Positions 36,331-45,386 of a stretch of DNA of 51,544 nucleotides are shown in pieces (the stretch's first letter is position 1; each line of letters opens with the position of its first letter). Position numbers and translations under genes: made by a program. The stretch spans positions 1 to 51,544 of the forward strand of contig JAETPW010000013.1 in NCBI GenBank assembly GCA_021771025.1. Reading direction: 5' to 3'. Under the pieces are notes generated by a model. The model did not search any database, had not been told where the DNA came from, and worked only from the letters and a program-made list of their open reading frames with translations. The stretch comes from Clostridiaceae bacterium. Lineage in GTDB: Bacteria > Bacillota > Clostridia > TANB77 > CAG-508.

Positions 36331-36489
36331 GTGGATATCCTTTCATTAACACAAGGAATACAACTTCAAAAATCTTCTACACTTGGACTTCCAATCGATT
36401 ATATCTTATTTTCATTTATACTTATGCTATTAATTTGCTATATGTACTATTATATCAGTAAAGAGAATAGTTTTTTAGCAAGCAATTAG
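36331..36489 (+). pseudogene. Membrane-protein C-terminal remnant or tiny membrane protein
   Basis: A 52-codon frame (GTG start, no ribosome-binding site) encodes one strongly hydrophobic helix (YILFSFILMLLICYMYYYI) before a short tail. It looks like the last segment of a larger membrane protein that has lost its front part. It lies between DUF3795 and the VOC gene. Confidence 0.35.
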
Positions 36490-36554
36490 TTGATAATTGC
36501 TTGTATTTATGTTATTATGCGTTACAGAAATAATAATTTATGGAGGAAATGAAG

Positions 36555-37013
36555 ATGAAATTGAAAAATCCTATGTTGGTTGTAACTGATATAAATAAGA
36601 CGGTTGAATTCTATAAAAAAGTTTTGGGTCTTCGTGTAATTATGGATTTTGGAGCAAACAAGACTCTAACGGGAGGTTTGGCTTTACAAACTGTTGAATC
36701 ATATAAAGAATTTATTGGTACGAATAGTATTTCTTTTGATGGTAATAATTTTGAGATTTACTTTGAAGAAGATAATTTTGATAAATTTTTAGAAAAATTG
36801 AAAGAATGTGAAGTTGAATATGTACACCCTGTTAAGGAGCATTTATGGGGTCAACGTGTAGTTCGTTTCTATGATCCAGACAAGCATATTATCGAAGTTG
36901 GAGAAAATATGAAAGTGGTTTGTAGGCGTTATTTAGATAGTGGTATGACACCAGAACAAGTTGCAGAACGTATGGACGTACCAATAAAATTTGTCAATGC
37001 AAGTATGCGATAA
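36555..37013 (+). CDS. VOC-superfamily (glyoxalase/bleomycin-resistance-like) protein
   Basis: About 152 residues forming the paired beta-alpha-beta-beta-beta modules of the vicinal oxygen chelate fold: PMLVVTDINKTVEFYKKVLG at the front and VVRFYDPDKHIIEVGE near the end. The short helical C-terminal extension (MTPEQVAERMDVPIKFV) is seen in some lyase-like members. The start at 36555 is chosen for its spacing to GGAGG at 36542; in-frame ATGs at 36540 and 36549 are less well placed. The substrate is unknown. Confidence 0.85.
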   Translation: MKLKNPMLVVTDINKTVEFYKKVLGLRVIMDFGANKTLTGGLALQTVESYKEFIGTNSISFDGNNFEIYFEEDNFDKFLEKLKECEVEYVHPVKEHLWGQRVVRFYDPDKHIIEVGENMKVVCRRYLDSGMTPEQVAERMDVPIKFVNASMR

Positions 37014-37229
37014 ATTACATTTTCAATAGTAAAAAATATCATAAATAGCTTGTAAATCTCCTAAAGGTATCTAGCAATTAGTTGTAAAGTGTTCACCAGA
37101 AATGATAGGTAGTTTAAGATTAAGCAAAGTTTTTTTACCTGCATATTATATGAACAAAAAACATTGGATTGAAATTTTATGAGATGGAAGTGTGGAAAGT
37201 GAAAAAAGTTAATTGATTTGAGTTATGAG

Positions 37230-37257
37230 TTGACTGAAAATTAACTTACCATATTAA
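37230..37257 (+). promoter_or_regulatory. Probable promoter of the vanR-like gene
   Basis: TTGACT (37230-37235), 16-bp spacer, TATTAA (37252-37257), directly before the GAAAGGA ribosome-binding site. Confidence 0.5.
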
Positions 37258-37274
37258 AATTAGAAAGGATAAGT

Positions 37275-37967
37275 ATGAGTAATATATTAATCATAGATGA
37301 TGAAAAAGAAATTGCTGATTTAGTAGAAATATACTTAAAAAATGAGGATTATAATGTTTATAAATATTATTCAAGTCAAGATGTTTTAAAAGATATTGAA
37401 AAGCTACCAATAGATTTAGCAATATTAGATGTTATGATGTCAGACATAGATGGTTTTTCACTTTGTAAAAAGTTAAGAGAAAATGGTTATACCTTCCCAA
37501 TTATATTTGCTACTGCTAAAATTGAGGATATAGACAAAATAAATGGACTTACCATAGGGGCAGATGATTATGTCACAAAACCATTTGAACCATTAGAATT
37601 GGTAGCAAGAGTAAAAGCCCAACTTCGCAGATACCAAAAATATAATACTACTAAAACAGAAGAAAATGTGATAGATTTTAGAGGAATTGTAATAAATAGT
37701 GATACCCACGAATTTTACTTTAATGAAGAAAAAGTAGACTTAACAAAAACTGAATTTGCAATACTATGGTTATTATGCAAAAATAGAGGTAAAGTTATTA
37801 AAAGTGATGAGTTATTTGAATATGTTTGGAAAGAAAAATACTTTGAAAAAGATAACAATACTATAATGGTACATATAAGACACTTGAGAGAAAAAATGCA
37901 CGATATTGGAAGAAAACCAAAATATATAAAAACAGTTTATGGGGTGGGATATAAAATTGAAAAATAA
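37275..37967 (+). CDS. vanR: VanR-like OmpR-family response regulator
   Basis: A 230-residue protein with an N-terminal receiver (phosphoacceptor D52 in AILDVMM; TAK and KPF motifs) and a C-terminal winged helix (about 130-228) including IMVHIRHLREKM. It closely follows the pattern of VanR regulators (LIIDDEKEIADLVEIYLKNE, then LTIGADDYVTKPFEPLELVA). It would bind DNA as a dimer when phosphorylated by the adjacent kinase. The kinase start overlaps its stop. The likely target is the vanY-like gene downstream. Confidence 0.9.
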   Translation: MSNILIIDDEKEIADLVEIYLKNEDYNVYKYYSSQDVLKDIEKLPIDLAILDVMMSDIDGFSLCKKLRENGYTFPIIFATAKIEDIDKINGLTIGADDYVTKPFEPLELVARVKAQLRRYQKYNTTKTEENVIDFRGIVINSDTHEFYFNEEKVDLTKTEFAILWLLCKNRGKVIKSDELFEYVWKEKYFEKDNNTIMVHIRHLREKMHDIGRKPKYIKTVYGVGYKIEK

Positions 37968-39078
37968 AAAGAAGAGAAGTTTATTATCAAAAATATTTGT
38001 TGAATTTTTATTTAGAGAAATAATTATAATAATAGCTATCTCATTAATTTTTGGATTGATTGCTTGGATAATATCAGTATTAGATTTTAACTGGATGTAT
38101 AAATTATCACATCAAACATATAGTGAGGCTATCAATTTATTTGACTTTGTATTTACAGGAATTACTCCATTTTTGATTATATTCTTAATATGGATAGGTT
38201 TATCAATCATTAATATATATGTTACATTGAAAAAAGTATTTACTTATATGGATGAAATAATTAATGCAACAGACAAGTTATATGACAAAAATGTAGAGTA
38301 TATAAAATTACCATCAGAATTATCTGATGTAGAAAAGAAACTTAATCATTTTAAAGTAGAATCAGAAAAGAATGAAAAACTAGCAAAAGAAAATGAACAG
38401 AAAAAAGACGAACTTATTGTATATCTTGCACATGACATTAAAACACCATTGACATCAATGATAGGTTATTTATCTTTACTAGATGAAATAGAGGATATGC
38501 CACAAAAACAAAGAAAGAAATATACAAATATAGCATTAGACAAATCATACCGATTAGAAGAACTTATGAATGAATTATTTGATGTTGCAAGATTTAATTC
38601 AGAACATATAATTCTAGAAAAAGAGGAAATAAGTATTAGTTTAATGTTAGAACAAATTATTGATGATTTTTATCCAATTCTAAATGAACTAAATAAAAAG
38701 ATAGAACTTAATGTAGAAACAAATATAAAAATATTGGCAGATCCAGACAAATTAAGTAGAGTATTTAATAATCTCATTAAAAATGCTATTCATTATAGCA
38801 AAGAAGATAGTGATATTACTATAAATGTAAGTAAAAGTCATGATCAAGTAATAATAGAAGTAATGAATATTGGAAAACAAATTCCAAAGGAAAAACTAAA
38901 TAGAATATTTGAAAAATTTTATCGACTTGATACATCAAGAACATCTAAAACAGGTGGTAGTGGTTTAGGTCTTGCAATTTCAAAAGAAATTATCGAATTA
39001 CATAATGGAATAATATATGCTACTAGTGATAAAGAAAAAACAAGTTTTATAGTTAAATTACCAATAGATGAAAATTAA
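37957..39078 (+). CDS. vanS: VanS-like sensor histidine kinase
   Basis: About 373 residues. The probable start is a TTG at 37957 after GGGGTGGGA, overlapping vanR by 11 bp; an in-frame ATG at 37939 lacks a site. Two membrane helices (about 28-48 and 73-95 from that ATG) enclose only a short external loop, as in VanS. A linker leads to the His domain (YLAHDIKTPLTSMIGYL, H165 from the ATG) and an ATPase domain (NNLIKNAIHYS, GGSGLGLAI). In known systems VanS senses glycopeptides or cell-wall stress. The ligand here is unknown. Confidence 0.9.
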   Translation: MKNKKKRSLLSKIFVEFLFREIIIIIAISLIFGLIAWIISVLDFNWMYKLSHQTYSEAINLFDFVFTGITPFLIIFLIWIGLSIINIYVTLKKVFTYMDEIINATDKLYDKNVEYIKLPSELSDVEKKLNHFKVESEKNEKLAKENEQKKDELIVYLAHDIKTPLTSMIGYLSLLDEIEDMPQKQRKKYTNIALDKSYRLEELMNELFDVARFNSEHIILEKEEISISLMLEQIIDDFYPILNELNKKIELNVETNIKILADPDKLSRVFNNLIKNAIHYSKEDSDITINVSKSHDQVIIEVMNIGKQIPKEKLNRIFEKFYRLDTSRTSKTGGSGLGLAISKEIIELHNGIIYATSDKEKTSFIVKLPIDEN

Positions 39079-39109
39079 GAAGAATTTAAGATTTTTATAA
39101 GAAAAAAAT

Positions 39110-39172
39110 AAAGAACAATCTAAGATAAATCAGTATAATTTACTTGTATTGATTTTAAGGTTGTTCTTTTTT
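39110..39172 (+). terminator. Terminator between vanS-like and vanY-like genes
   Basis: An imperfect stem (AAAGAACAATC...TTAAGGTTGTTCTTT) with a T-rich tail. The vanY-like gene therefore probably has its own promoter. Confidence 0.6.
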
Positions 39173-39215
39173 ATTATATAAAGTTAAGATTTAACTATAA
39201 AGAAGGAGGTAATCG

Positions 39216-39932
39216 ATGAAAAAAAATGGAAATGCTAATATGTTTCTACAATCTATTATTATATTATTAACAATTGCAGTAATAACTACAGTTGTATATA
39301 ATTTATTTGTTGATAGAGATAAAGAATCATCAAATAAAGAGTTAAACATATTAAATGTTCAGAAGAGTCCTATTTCTAAAAATAATGATACAAATTGGAA
39401 TTTAATATTAGTAAATAAGTGGAATAAAATACCTGAAAACTATAATGTTGATTTAGTAGAAGTGCCGGGAGGAGAAAAGGTGGATAAAAGGATATATGAA
39501 CCACTTATGAAAATGCTAGAAGATGCCAAAAAGAGTAATTTAGGAAGATATCCACTAATAGTATCAGGATATAGAACTGATGAAAAACAAAAAGAATTAT
39601 ATAATAGAAAAATTAGTGAATATAGAAAAAAAGGATATTCAAAAGAAAAGGCAAAAAAGGAAGCAGAAATGTGGGTCGCAGTTCCAGGATATAGTGAACA
39701 TCAACTTGGATTTGCTGTAGATATTAATGGAGAAACTTACGACATTTACTTATGGCTTAGATCAAATAGTTACAAATATGGATTTATTTTTAGGTATCCA
39801 GGAGATAAAACAGAGATTACTGGAACCGCAGAAGAAGTATGGCATTATAGATATGTTGGAATAGAAGTTGCTACTTATATATATGAAAACGATATTTGTT
39901 TAGAAGAATATTTAAAAATAAAAAATAACTGA
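39216..39932 (+). CDS. vanY: VanY-like D-Ala-D-Ala carboxypeptidase (M15B)
   Basis: A 238-residue enzyme with an N-terminal membrane anchor (about 10-28) and an extracellular M15 peptidase domain. Active-site motifs are SGYRTDEKQ, the zinc ligands in SEHQLGFAVDI, and the catalytic Glu plus third ligand in EEVWHYRYVG. VanY trims the terminal D-Ala from peptidoglycan precursors. It has a GGAGG site. Without vanH, a D-Ala-D-Lac/Ser ligase or vanX in the window, high-level glycopeptide resistance is not expected. A wall-remodelling response is more likely. Confidence 0.9.
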   Translation: MKKNGNANMFLQSIIILLTIAVITTVVYNLFVDRDKESSNKELNILNVQKSPISKNNDTNWNLILVNKWNKIPENYNVDLVEVPGGEKVDKRIYEPLMKMLEDAKKSNLGRYPLIVSGYRTDEKQKELYNRKISEYRKKGYSKEKAKKEAEMWVAVPGYSEHQLGFAVDINGETYDIYLWLRSNSYKYGFIFRYPGDKTEITGTAEEVWHYRYVGIEVATYIYENDICLEEYLKIKNN

Positions 39933-40295
39933 TATAATTTATTTATATTTTATATTATAATCATCACTACAACATTTATAACGTGTAAAGCTTCTTTATT
40001 TCTTGAATGTCTAACTCTCCCCTATGGGAAAAGCAAAATTATTTTTTTCAGATTTAAGGACAAGAGGGGATAATACTTTATAACGGAGCTGAATCGTAAA
40101 TCCAACTCTCCTATTAGGAATGACACATTTAGTTTTAGTCTGGTTATTGTCTTTTTGCTTTCAATTGAGTCTTATTTTTTACTTTTCTGTAAATTTATTG
40201 AAAACAGTTTATTTTTCTTTCTGTTTATCATATAATAACTACAGACGAATATAAATATATTTCTCTATTTTATTTTTCAATCAGGATGTGATTCT
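39933..40295. other. Intergenic region upstream of dapA
   Basis: 363 bp without a gene. A TATAAT box at about 40231 may be the dapA -10, but no good -35 lies 16-18 bp upstream. Two partly similar segments (CTAACTCTCCCCTAT and CCAACTCTCCTATTA) occur about 100 bp apart. I looked for a lysine riboswitch or T-box and see neither consensus. Confidence 0.4.
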
Positions 40296-41171
40296 ATGAA
40301 AAAAATTTTATTCAAAGGCTGTGGAACAGCTATTGCAACACCTTTTACTGATTCAGGTGTTAATGTTAAAGAATTTGCGAGGTTAATCGAATTTCAAATC
40401 CAGCAACAAGCAGATGCCATTATTGTTTGTGGCACAACTGGTGAATCTTCTACCATGACAAAAGAAGAAAAAGAGCAAGCTATACGCTGCGCGCTAGAAA
40501 CTGCAAATAAACGTGTTCCTATTATTGTAGGAACAGGTTCAAACAATACCGCTCAAGCAGTAGAGAATTCTAAGTTAGCAGAAAGTTTAGGAGCTGATGC
40601 TTTACTAGTCGTTACTCCTTATTACAATAAATGTACACAAGCTGGCTTAATCCAGCATTATCAAGAGATTGCTCATTCTGTTTCTATTCCTATTATTTTA
40701 TATAGTGTCCCTAGTCGTACAGGGGTTAACATTGAGCCTAAAACTTGTTTAGCTCTTTCTAAAATTCCTAATATTGTTGCTATTAAAGAAGCTAGTGGAA
40801 ATTTATCTCAAGTAGCCGATATTGCTCACCTTTGTGGTGATGAATTAACGATTTACTCAGGAAATGATGATCAAGTATTACCTATTTTATCTCTTGGTGG
40901 TCTTGGCGTTATCTCTGTTTTATCTAACGTTAAGCCTAAATTTACCCATGATATGGTCATGGATTTCTTAACTGGAGATATTGTATCTGCTAAGCAAAAA
41001 CAATTACAGGCTCTTCCTTTAATCCATGCCTTATTTTCTGAAACAAATCCAATTCCAGTTAAGTGTGCTTTAAATTTATCTGGTTATGATTTTGGTATTC
41101 CTCGTTTACCACTTACGGAAATGAGTTTGGAAAAACAAGAAACGTTAAACAATTTAATTTCTTCTTGTTAA
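40296..41171 (+). CDS. dapA: 4-hydroxy-tetrahydrodipicolinate synthase
   Basis: A 291-residue aldolase that condenses pyruvate with aspartate semialdehyde, the first committed step to diaminopimelate and lysine. Family motifs are CGTTGESS (T47/T48), Y136 in ILYSVPSRTG and the Schiff-base K164 in AIKEASG. The length is typical for the tetrameric enzyme. dapB follows 77 bp downstream, with a terminator-like hairpin between them. Its presence fits a meso-DAP or lysine peptidoglycan. Confidence 0.97.
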   Translation: MKKILFKGCGTAIATPFTDSGVNVKEFARLIEFQIQQQADAIIVCGTTGESSTMTKEEKEQAIRCALETANKRVPIIVGTGSNNTAQAVENSKLAESLGADALLVVTPYYNKCTQAGLIQHYQEIAHSVSIPIILYSVPSRTGVNIEPKTCLALSKIPNIVAIKEASGNLSQVADIAHLCGDELTIYSGNDDQVLPILSLGGLGVISVLSNVKPKFTHDMVMDFLTGDIVSAKQKQLQALPLIHALFSETNPIPVKCALNLSGYDFGIPRLPLTEMSLEKQETLNNLISSC

Positions 41172-41181
41172 TGTACTTAGG

Positions 41182-41228
41182 CTAAAACTATTTTTCTCTT
41201 TAGCAAAATAGTTTTAGTTTGTTTTTTT
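41182..41228 (+). terminator. Terminator or attenuator between dapA and dapB
   Basis: The 13-bp stem CTAAAACTATTTT / AAAATAGTTTTAG is followed by TTTGTTTTTTT. It may partly uncouple dapB expression from dapA. Confidence 0.75.
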
Positions 41229-41248
41229 AATCGAAAGGAGAATGAATT

Positions 41249-42004
41249 ATGTTAGAAGTCTTAGTTAGTGGTTGTTCTGGAAAAATGGGACAAGTCGTCT
41301 GTGACCTTGTAGAAAAGAGTGAATTTTTTGTCTTATCTTGTGGATTCGATGGTCAAAATAATGGTCAATTTGCCTTTCCGGTTTATTCTGACCCATCTTC
41401 TATTGCTGAACAACCAGATGTTATTATTGATTTTAGTGTACCAAAAGCTACACTAACTATTTTGCCCTATGCAGTTTCTCATCACATTCCCATTGTTATT
41501 GCCACAACCGGTTTTTCAGAACAAGAAATAAACTTAATCAAACAAGCAAGTCAAACTATCCCTATTTTTCAATCAGCCAATATGTCTTATGACATTAATT
41601 TAATGAAAAAATTAGTTACTTGGCTTGCTCCCTATTTAGCCGACACCGACATAGAAATCACAGAAACTCATCACAATCGAAAAATAGATAGCCCTAGTGG
41701 TACAGCCAATATGTTAGCTGAAACAATCAATCATGCGCTAAACGATACACACTTTTGTGAATACCATCGCCACGAAAAAAGAGAAAAACGTAATCCCCTA
41801 GAAATTGGTATGAACTCTATCCGTGGAGGAAACATTGTTGGTGAACACGTCGTTCAATTCTTCGGTGAATTTGAAACATTTGAAATTAAACACACCACCT
41901 ATTCCCGTGACGTTTTTGCTGAAGGAGCATTAAAAGCCACTAAATTTATTACCCAGCAACAGCCCGGATACTACACCATGGATGATATTTGTAAACTAAC
42001 TTAA
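41249..42004 (+). CDS. dapB: 4-hydroxy-tetrahydrodipicolinate reductase
   Basis: A 251-residue NAD(P)H-dependent reductase of the diaminopimelate pathway. The Rossmann motif is SGCSGKMGQ at the N-terminus. Further motifs are IATTGFS, SANMSYDINLM and the catalytic ETHHNRKIDSPSGTA (His-His and Lys). A strong AAAGGAGA site precedes it. It uses the product of dapA. The remaining lysine-pathway genes are not in this window. Confidence 0.97.
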   Translation: MLEVLVSGCSGKMGQVVCDLVEKSEFFVLSCGFDGQNNGQFAFPVYSDPSSIAEQPDVIIDFSVPKATLTILPYAVSHHIPIVIATTGFSEQEINLIKQASQTIPIFQSANMSYDINLMKKLVTWLAPYLADTDIEITETHHNRKIDSPSGTANMLAETINHALNDTHFCEYHRHEKREKRNPLEIGMNSIRGGNIVGEHVVQFFGEFETFEIKHTTYSRDVFAEGALKATKFITQQQPGYYTMDDICKLT

Positions 42005-42114
42005 CTAATGAATTACTTACTTAAAACTTAACTCATACCTCTCTCCAATCAATAACAATTCACATGGTAGTGACAATGCGGTCGTTCAAGAACTTTTTAA
42101 AGTTATTTTAATAG

Positions 42115-42150
42115 ATCCTGCCATGATATTTGATTTTATCAAGGCAGGAT
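42115..42150. terminator. Possible terminator after dapB
   Basis: ATCCTGCC pairs with GGCAGGAT across a 20-nt loop; the tail is only moderately T-rich. Confidence 0.4.
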
Positions 42151-42155
42151 TGTTC

Positions 42156-42341
42156 CTATTCTTTATTTCCAAGTAGCCAATCAATTACATTAAGTCTTTT
42201 AATTCCGTTATAAGTAGCTTTTGGTAAAACATCTAAAGTAAGTAAATATTTAGGATAATGGTCGGTAATTTTATTAAGTGGTCGTAATTCTCTTTCTAGT
42301 GTTTCTTCTGCTAGTAAAACGAAAAGTAAAGTTTTTGCAGT
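42156..42341 (-). pseudogene. Remnant of a DUF4143-type AAA ATPase (C-terminus only)
   Basis: A minus-strand frame of 61 codons without a start reads like the end of the ATP-binding/DUF4143 family. It contains HYPKYLLTLD and then GIKRLNVIDWLL before the stop, which is the family's conserved C-terminal signature. The AAA domain, about 350 residues upstream, is missing. A homopolymer-rich, partly palindromic stretch (GTTTTTGCA / TGCAAAAAC at about 42330-42355) marks the break. Confidence 0.65.
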
Positions 42342-42462
42342 TTATTGCAAAAACTTTATAAAAATAACATTTTTTTGCATAAATAATTACTTATTTATCA
42401 CTAGCAATAGTAACCCTAAGCATAATAGCATTGCAACATAGCTGGGGGGATTACTTAATGGT

Positions 42463-42512
42463 AAAAACCACATAAAACTAATAACACAAATTAGCTTTAT
42501 GTGGTTTTTTCA
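42463..42512. terminator. Terminator of the VanW-family gene
   Basis: The stem AAAAACCACATAAA / TTTATGTGGTTTTTT works on the minus strand for the VanW gene and on the plus strand as well. Confidence 0.8.
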
Positions 42513-42515
42513 TCT

Positions 42516-44453
42516 CTATGTTTGAGGATTCTCCCCCGCTGTATTCTGCGTTTCCGTATTATTCTGCTCCGCTGGTGGATTCGTTGTTCCTCCTGTTTCT
42601 TCTTTTGGTGGTTCTGTTGGTGTTTGTGGAGCCACAGGTTGTTCTGCTGGTTTTGTGTTTGTGTTTGCTCCACTTGCTCCTTTTGTTCCTTTTCGAATAA
42701 TTTTTTGCATAGCATCATAGGTGTCTCTTGATAATAATTTTTTAGAAATTACTTTTCCGTTTAACATTTTCGTTATATATGTTTCTGATTTTAAGCCATT
42801 AGCACCTTTTTGTTGTACTTGTTCTGTTCCTACTGGTAAAGTTGGATCTTCGATGTATCGAGTAGAAGTGGGAATTGTACTAATCGTTCTCGTTTCAAAA
42901 GAAAAAGTATACTCATTTTCTTCCTTAATTCCATATATTCCAATACTTGCCACTCCTCCACTAATAGATGCTTTAATTTTTACTGGATATTTTCGTGTAT
43001 TTTTGAATTTAAAATCAGTCATTCCATATACCACTGTTGCATCTCTTCCTGCTGGTAAATAAGAAGTCACAAATTGATGGTTTCTTCTTTCCGTAATTTC
43101 TAAATCAGCCAATAGCACTGCATTATATAAGGTAGAAGAAATTTGACAAATGCCTCCTCCTATTCCGTCAACTACTTGCCCATTCTCATATACTTTTGCA
43201 TTTTTGTAACCTGCTGCAATGGTTCTTTCCCCTAATGTTTTATTGTAGGAAAAAGTTTCTCCTGCTAAAATTACTTTATTATTTAGTTTTTGGCATGCTA
43301 GTTGTAAATTTGTGTTTCTATCCTTTGCTCCTGGGTCATAACGTGTAGTAAAGCTAGATAGTTTATCCGGAAAGGCTTCTGAACCAATATCATTAATGGT
43401 AACTTTTGGTTTCGTAATGGTAAGAGGAATCGTATATTCTGCTTTGTCTTCTGCTGCTAATATTTTTTTTGCTTCTTCTACGTTAAAGTCTACTCCTTCT
43501 ACTTCTTCAAATACAGTAAATGGATCTTTCGTATAATAAGCATCTTTAGCTTCTTTGTAAATTTCACTATGAATTTTATCTAAATCAATTGGTTCTGGCG
43601 ATTTTTGAATAACAGGAATTTCAAGGTAATCATCGGTTATTTTTTTATCGGCTAATCTTTCTTTTAGTCTAGCTAATAATGTTTCTGTGTCAATTTTTAT
43701 TCCTTCTTTTCCTTTTGTTACAATTAAATTATTACCTTCACGATAATAGCTTGATTCAATAACTACTCCCGGTAAATTTGTTCCTATATCTTCAATGGAT
43801 TGTTTTGCTGCTTGTTCGTTTATTGTCATTTCTACTTTGATGTCTACTTTTCCTGTTAACGCGAATAAGATTTGATAGTTATTGACAAAAATATTATTTG
43901 TTTTTCCATAATTCATTGCTTCGTCAATACTCTTATCAATGTTATAATTGGTTTCTATTAATGTTGGATTAATGGAAGATTCATACTCTTGATAACGAAT
44001 AGAAATTTCTTTTTCTTGTTTTTCTTGATAAATCGTCTCAATTTTTCCTTTTGCTTCTTCTTTACTTAAACCTGCTACTTCTATTCCTTCTATTTTTACT
44101 CCACTGGCTATTTTATTGTTGTTCATATTGCAAAGGGCAAAAATGGTTGAGAAAAATAAGGCAATGAAGAGGATGGATGCTATGATAATCCCTATTTTTA
44201 TGGCCTTTTTTTTCTGATTTGGTTCTTCCATTTGTTTTCTTTTTTGTTTCTGTTTTTTGTTTTTTTCTTTCATTGGTGTAAATTGAGCATAATCTGATTC
44301 AGATTGGTCTTGTGACATTATTTCTTCTTCTCGATTTACTGTTTGTTCTTTAGGTTCTGATTTTTCTTGATTTTCTAATTCATTTCGTTCTTCTACTGGT
44401 GGTAACTCGGTTGGATTTTCTTCTACTTGTTCTTTTAACTCTTCTTTATTCAT
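42516..44453 (-). CDS. VanW family membrane-anchored envelope protein with G5 domain
   Basis: About 645 residues, starting at ATG 44453 after AAGGGG (residue numbers count from an upstream ATG). The order is: a long acidic, Glu/Gln/Lys-rich cytoplasmic region (20-105), one membrane helix (106-128), peptidoglycan-binding-4-type repeats (135-370), a VanW domain (390-520, with YDPGAKDRNTNL, GETFSYN and GGGICQISSTLYN), a G5-like domain (535-605) and a low-complexity Pro/Thr/Asn/Glu tail. This is the layout of YoaR/VanW proteins with a predicted cell-wall role. VanW by itself does not confer vancomycin resistance. Confidence 0.9.
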   Translation of the reverse strand: MNKEELKEQVEENPTELPPVEERNELENQEKSEPKEQTVNREEEIMSQDQSESDYAQFTPMKEKNKKQKQKRKQMEEPNQKKKAIKIGIIIASILFIALFFSTIFALCNMNNNKIASGVKIEGIEVAGLSKEEAKGKIETIYQEKQEKEISIRYQEYESSINPTLIETNYNIDKSIDEAMNYGKTNNIFVNNYQILFALTGKVDIKVEMTINEQAAKQSIEDIGTNLPGVVIESSYYREGNNLIVTKGKEGIKIDTETLLARLKERLADKKITDDYLEIPVIQKSPEPIDLDKIHSEIYKEAKDAYYTKDPFTVFEEVEGVDFNVEEAKKILAAEDKAEYTIPLTITKPKVTINDIGSEAFPDKLSSFTTRYDPGAKDRNTNLQLACQKLNNKVILAGETFSYNKTLGERTIAAGYKNAKVYENGQVVDGIGGGICQISSTLYNAVLLADLEITERRNHQFVTSYLPAGRDATVVYGMTDFKFKNTRKYPVKIKASISGGVASIGIYGIKEENEYTFSFETRTISTIPTSTRYIEDPTLPVGTEQVQQKGANGLKSETYITKMLNGKVISKKLLSRDTYDAMQKIIRKGTKGASGANTNTKPAEQPVAPQTPTEPPKEETGGTTNPPAEQNNTETQNTAGENPQT

Positions 44454-44641
44454 GGTCAAAACCCCTTTTCTCTTTTCTTCTTTTATCCTACCATAAATTT
44501 GTTTTTTTGACAAGATTCTTATTTTTTTCCTGTTTTTTGGTCAATTTCCTTGAAGTGCTTACTAAATCTTATGTTCGTGTTTTTTAGTTATTCCTGTTTT
44601 GGAAAAAAAGACAAAAATTTCAAAATTTTTTGCAAAAATAC

Positions 44642-44670
44642 TTGAACATTGTAACTTTTAATATTATAAT
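44642..44670 (+). promoter_or_regulatory. Promoter of the CBM-protein gene
   Basis: TTGAAC (44642-44647), 17-bp spacer, consensus TATAAT (44665-44670), with AAGGAG about 25 bp later. Confidence 0.75.
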
Positions 44671-44704
44671 GTTACTAGCAAAAGATAAATAAGGAGAGAA
44701 AGAA

Positions 44705-45181
44705 ATGGAATTAACAAAGAATATTTTTTTCAACACGGATAAATTAATAGAAAATAGTAAAGTAAAAATCTCTTATACAGGTAAATTTTTTCAAAATAAT
44801 GCTGAGGAGGTCTTTCTTCATTATGGATTTGGACTTAACTGGGATCAAGTAGGTGATATCCAAATGGAGAAAACAGAACTTGGGTTTCAAGCTGAGTTAC
44901 TTCTTGGTGAAGGGGATTGCTTTAATTTTTGTTTTAGAAATAATGCCAATGAATGGGATAATAATGAAGGTCAAAATTATAGTTTTCCTTTGGAAAAAGT
45001 TCAGCATGAATTAATCGTTTTAGAAGATGAACCTGTTGCTTTAGGCAATGCGAGAAAGTTAAGAAGATCTTATTTATGGAGTAAAAAAATTCGTTTAGCT
45101 GTTTATAAAATTATTACGTATCTTCCTAAATTAATTTCTGGAAATTATAAAAAAAGAGCAACCGAAAATGAGTCTATGTAA
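44705..45181 (+). CDS. Starch/glycogen-binding module protein (CBM25/53-like)
   Basis: A 158-residue cytoplasmic protein. Residues 20-100 match the carbohydrate-binding module 25/53 pattern: a tyrosine strand (ISYTGKFF), LHYGFGLNWDQV, a GFQAELLL strand and the signature FRNNANEWDNNEGQNY. The tail (110-158) is strongly basic and helical (RKLRRSYLWSKKIR). No catalytic domain is attached. It may anchor something to glycogen granules, but no partner is visible nearby. Confidence 0.78.
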   Translation: MELTKNIFFNTDKLIENSKVKISYTGKFFQNNAEEVFLHYGFGLNWDQVGDIQMEKTELGFQAELLLGEGDCFNFCFRNNANEWDNNEGQNYSFPLEKVQHELIVLEDEPVALGNARKLRRSYLWSKKIRLAVYKIITYLPKLISGNYKKRATENESM

Positions 45182-45284
45182 ATTTTAGTTAGGAACTAAC
45201 TTGAAATTTTTATGAATGATGATAAAGAAGGTGTCCTAAAACAATTTTGGGTTAAATTTAAATGACACTTTCAAATTAAAATGA

Positions 45285-45342
45285 ATGAAAAAATAGAGAA
45301 TATTTTTCACTTTATTGGTGAAATATTCTCTATTTTATTTGC
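45285..45342. terminator. Bidirectional terminator
   Basis: The long stem AAAATAGAGAATATTT.TCAC / GTGAAATATTCTCTATTTT lies between two convergent genes. Confidence 0.85.
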
Positions 45343-45386
45343 CATTAAGTATTATTTTTTATCGGCTCATTACAGGACATTTTCTT

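Noticed and set aside
37275..39932. Vancomycin-resistance operon
   Set aside because: vanH, a ligase and vanX are missing; only regulator, kinase and carboxypeptidase homologues are present.
39933..40295. Possible lysine riboswitch or T-box in the dapA leader
   Set aside because: No L-box conserved blocks and no T-box GGTGGTACC-type segment are present; only weak repeats were seen.
42501..42731. Plus-strand frames over the VanW-gene tail, rich in Cys, Trp and Leu
   Set aside because: They are antisense to the Pro/Thr/Gln-rich end of the VanW protein and have no ribosome-binding site.
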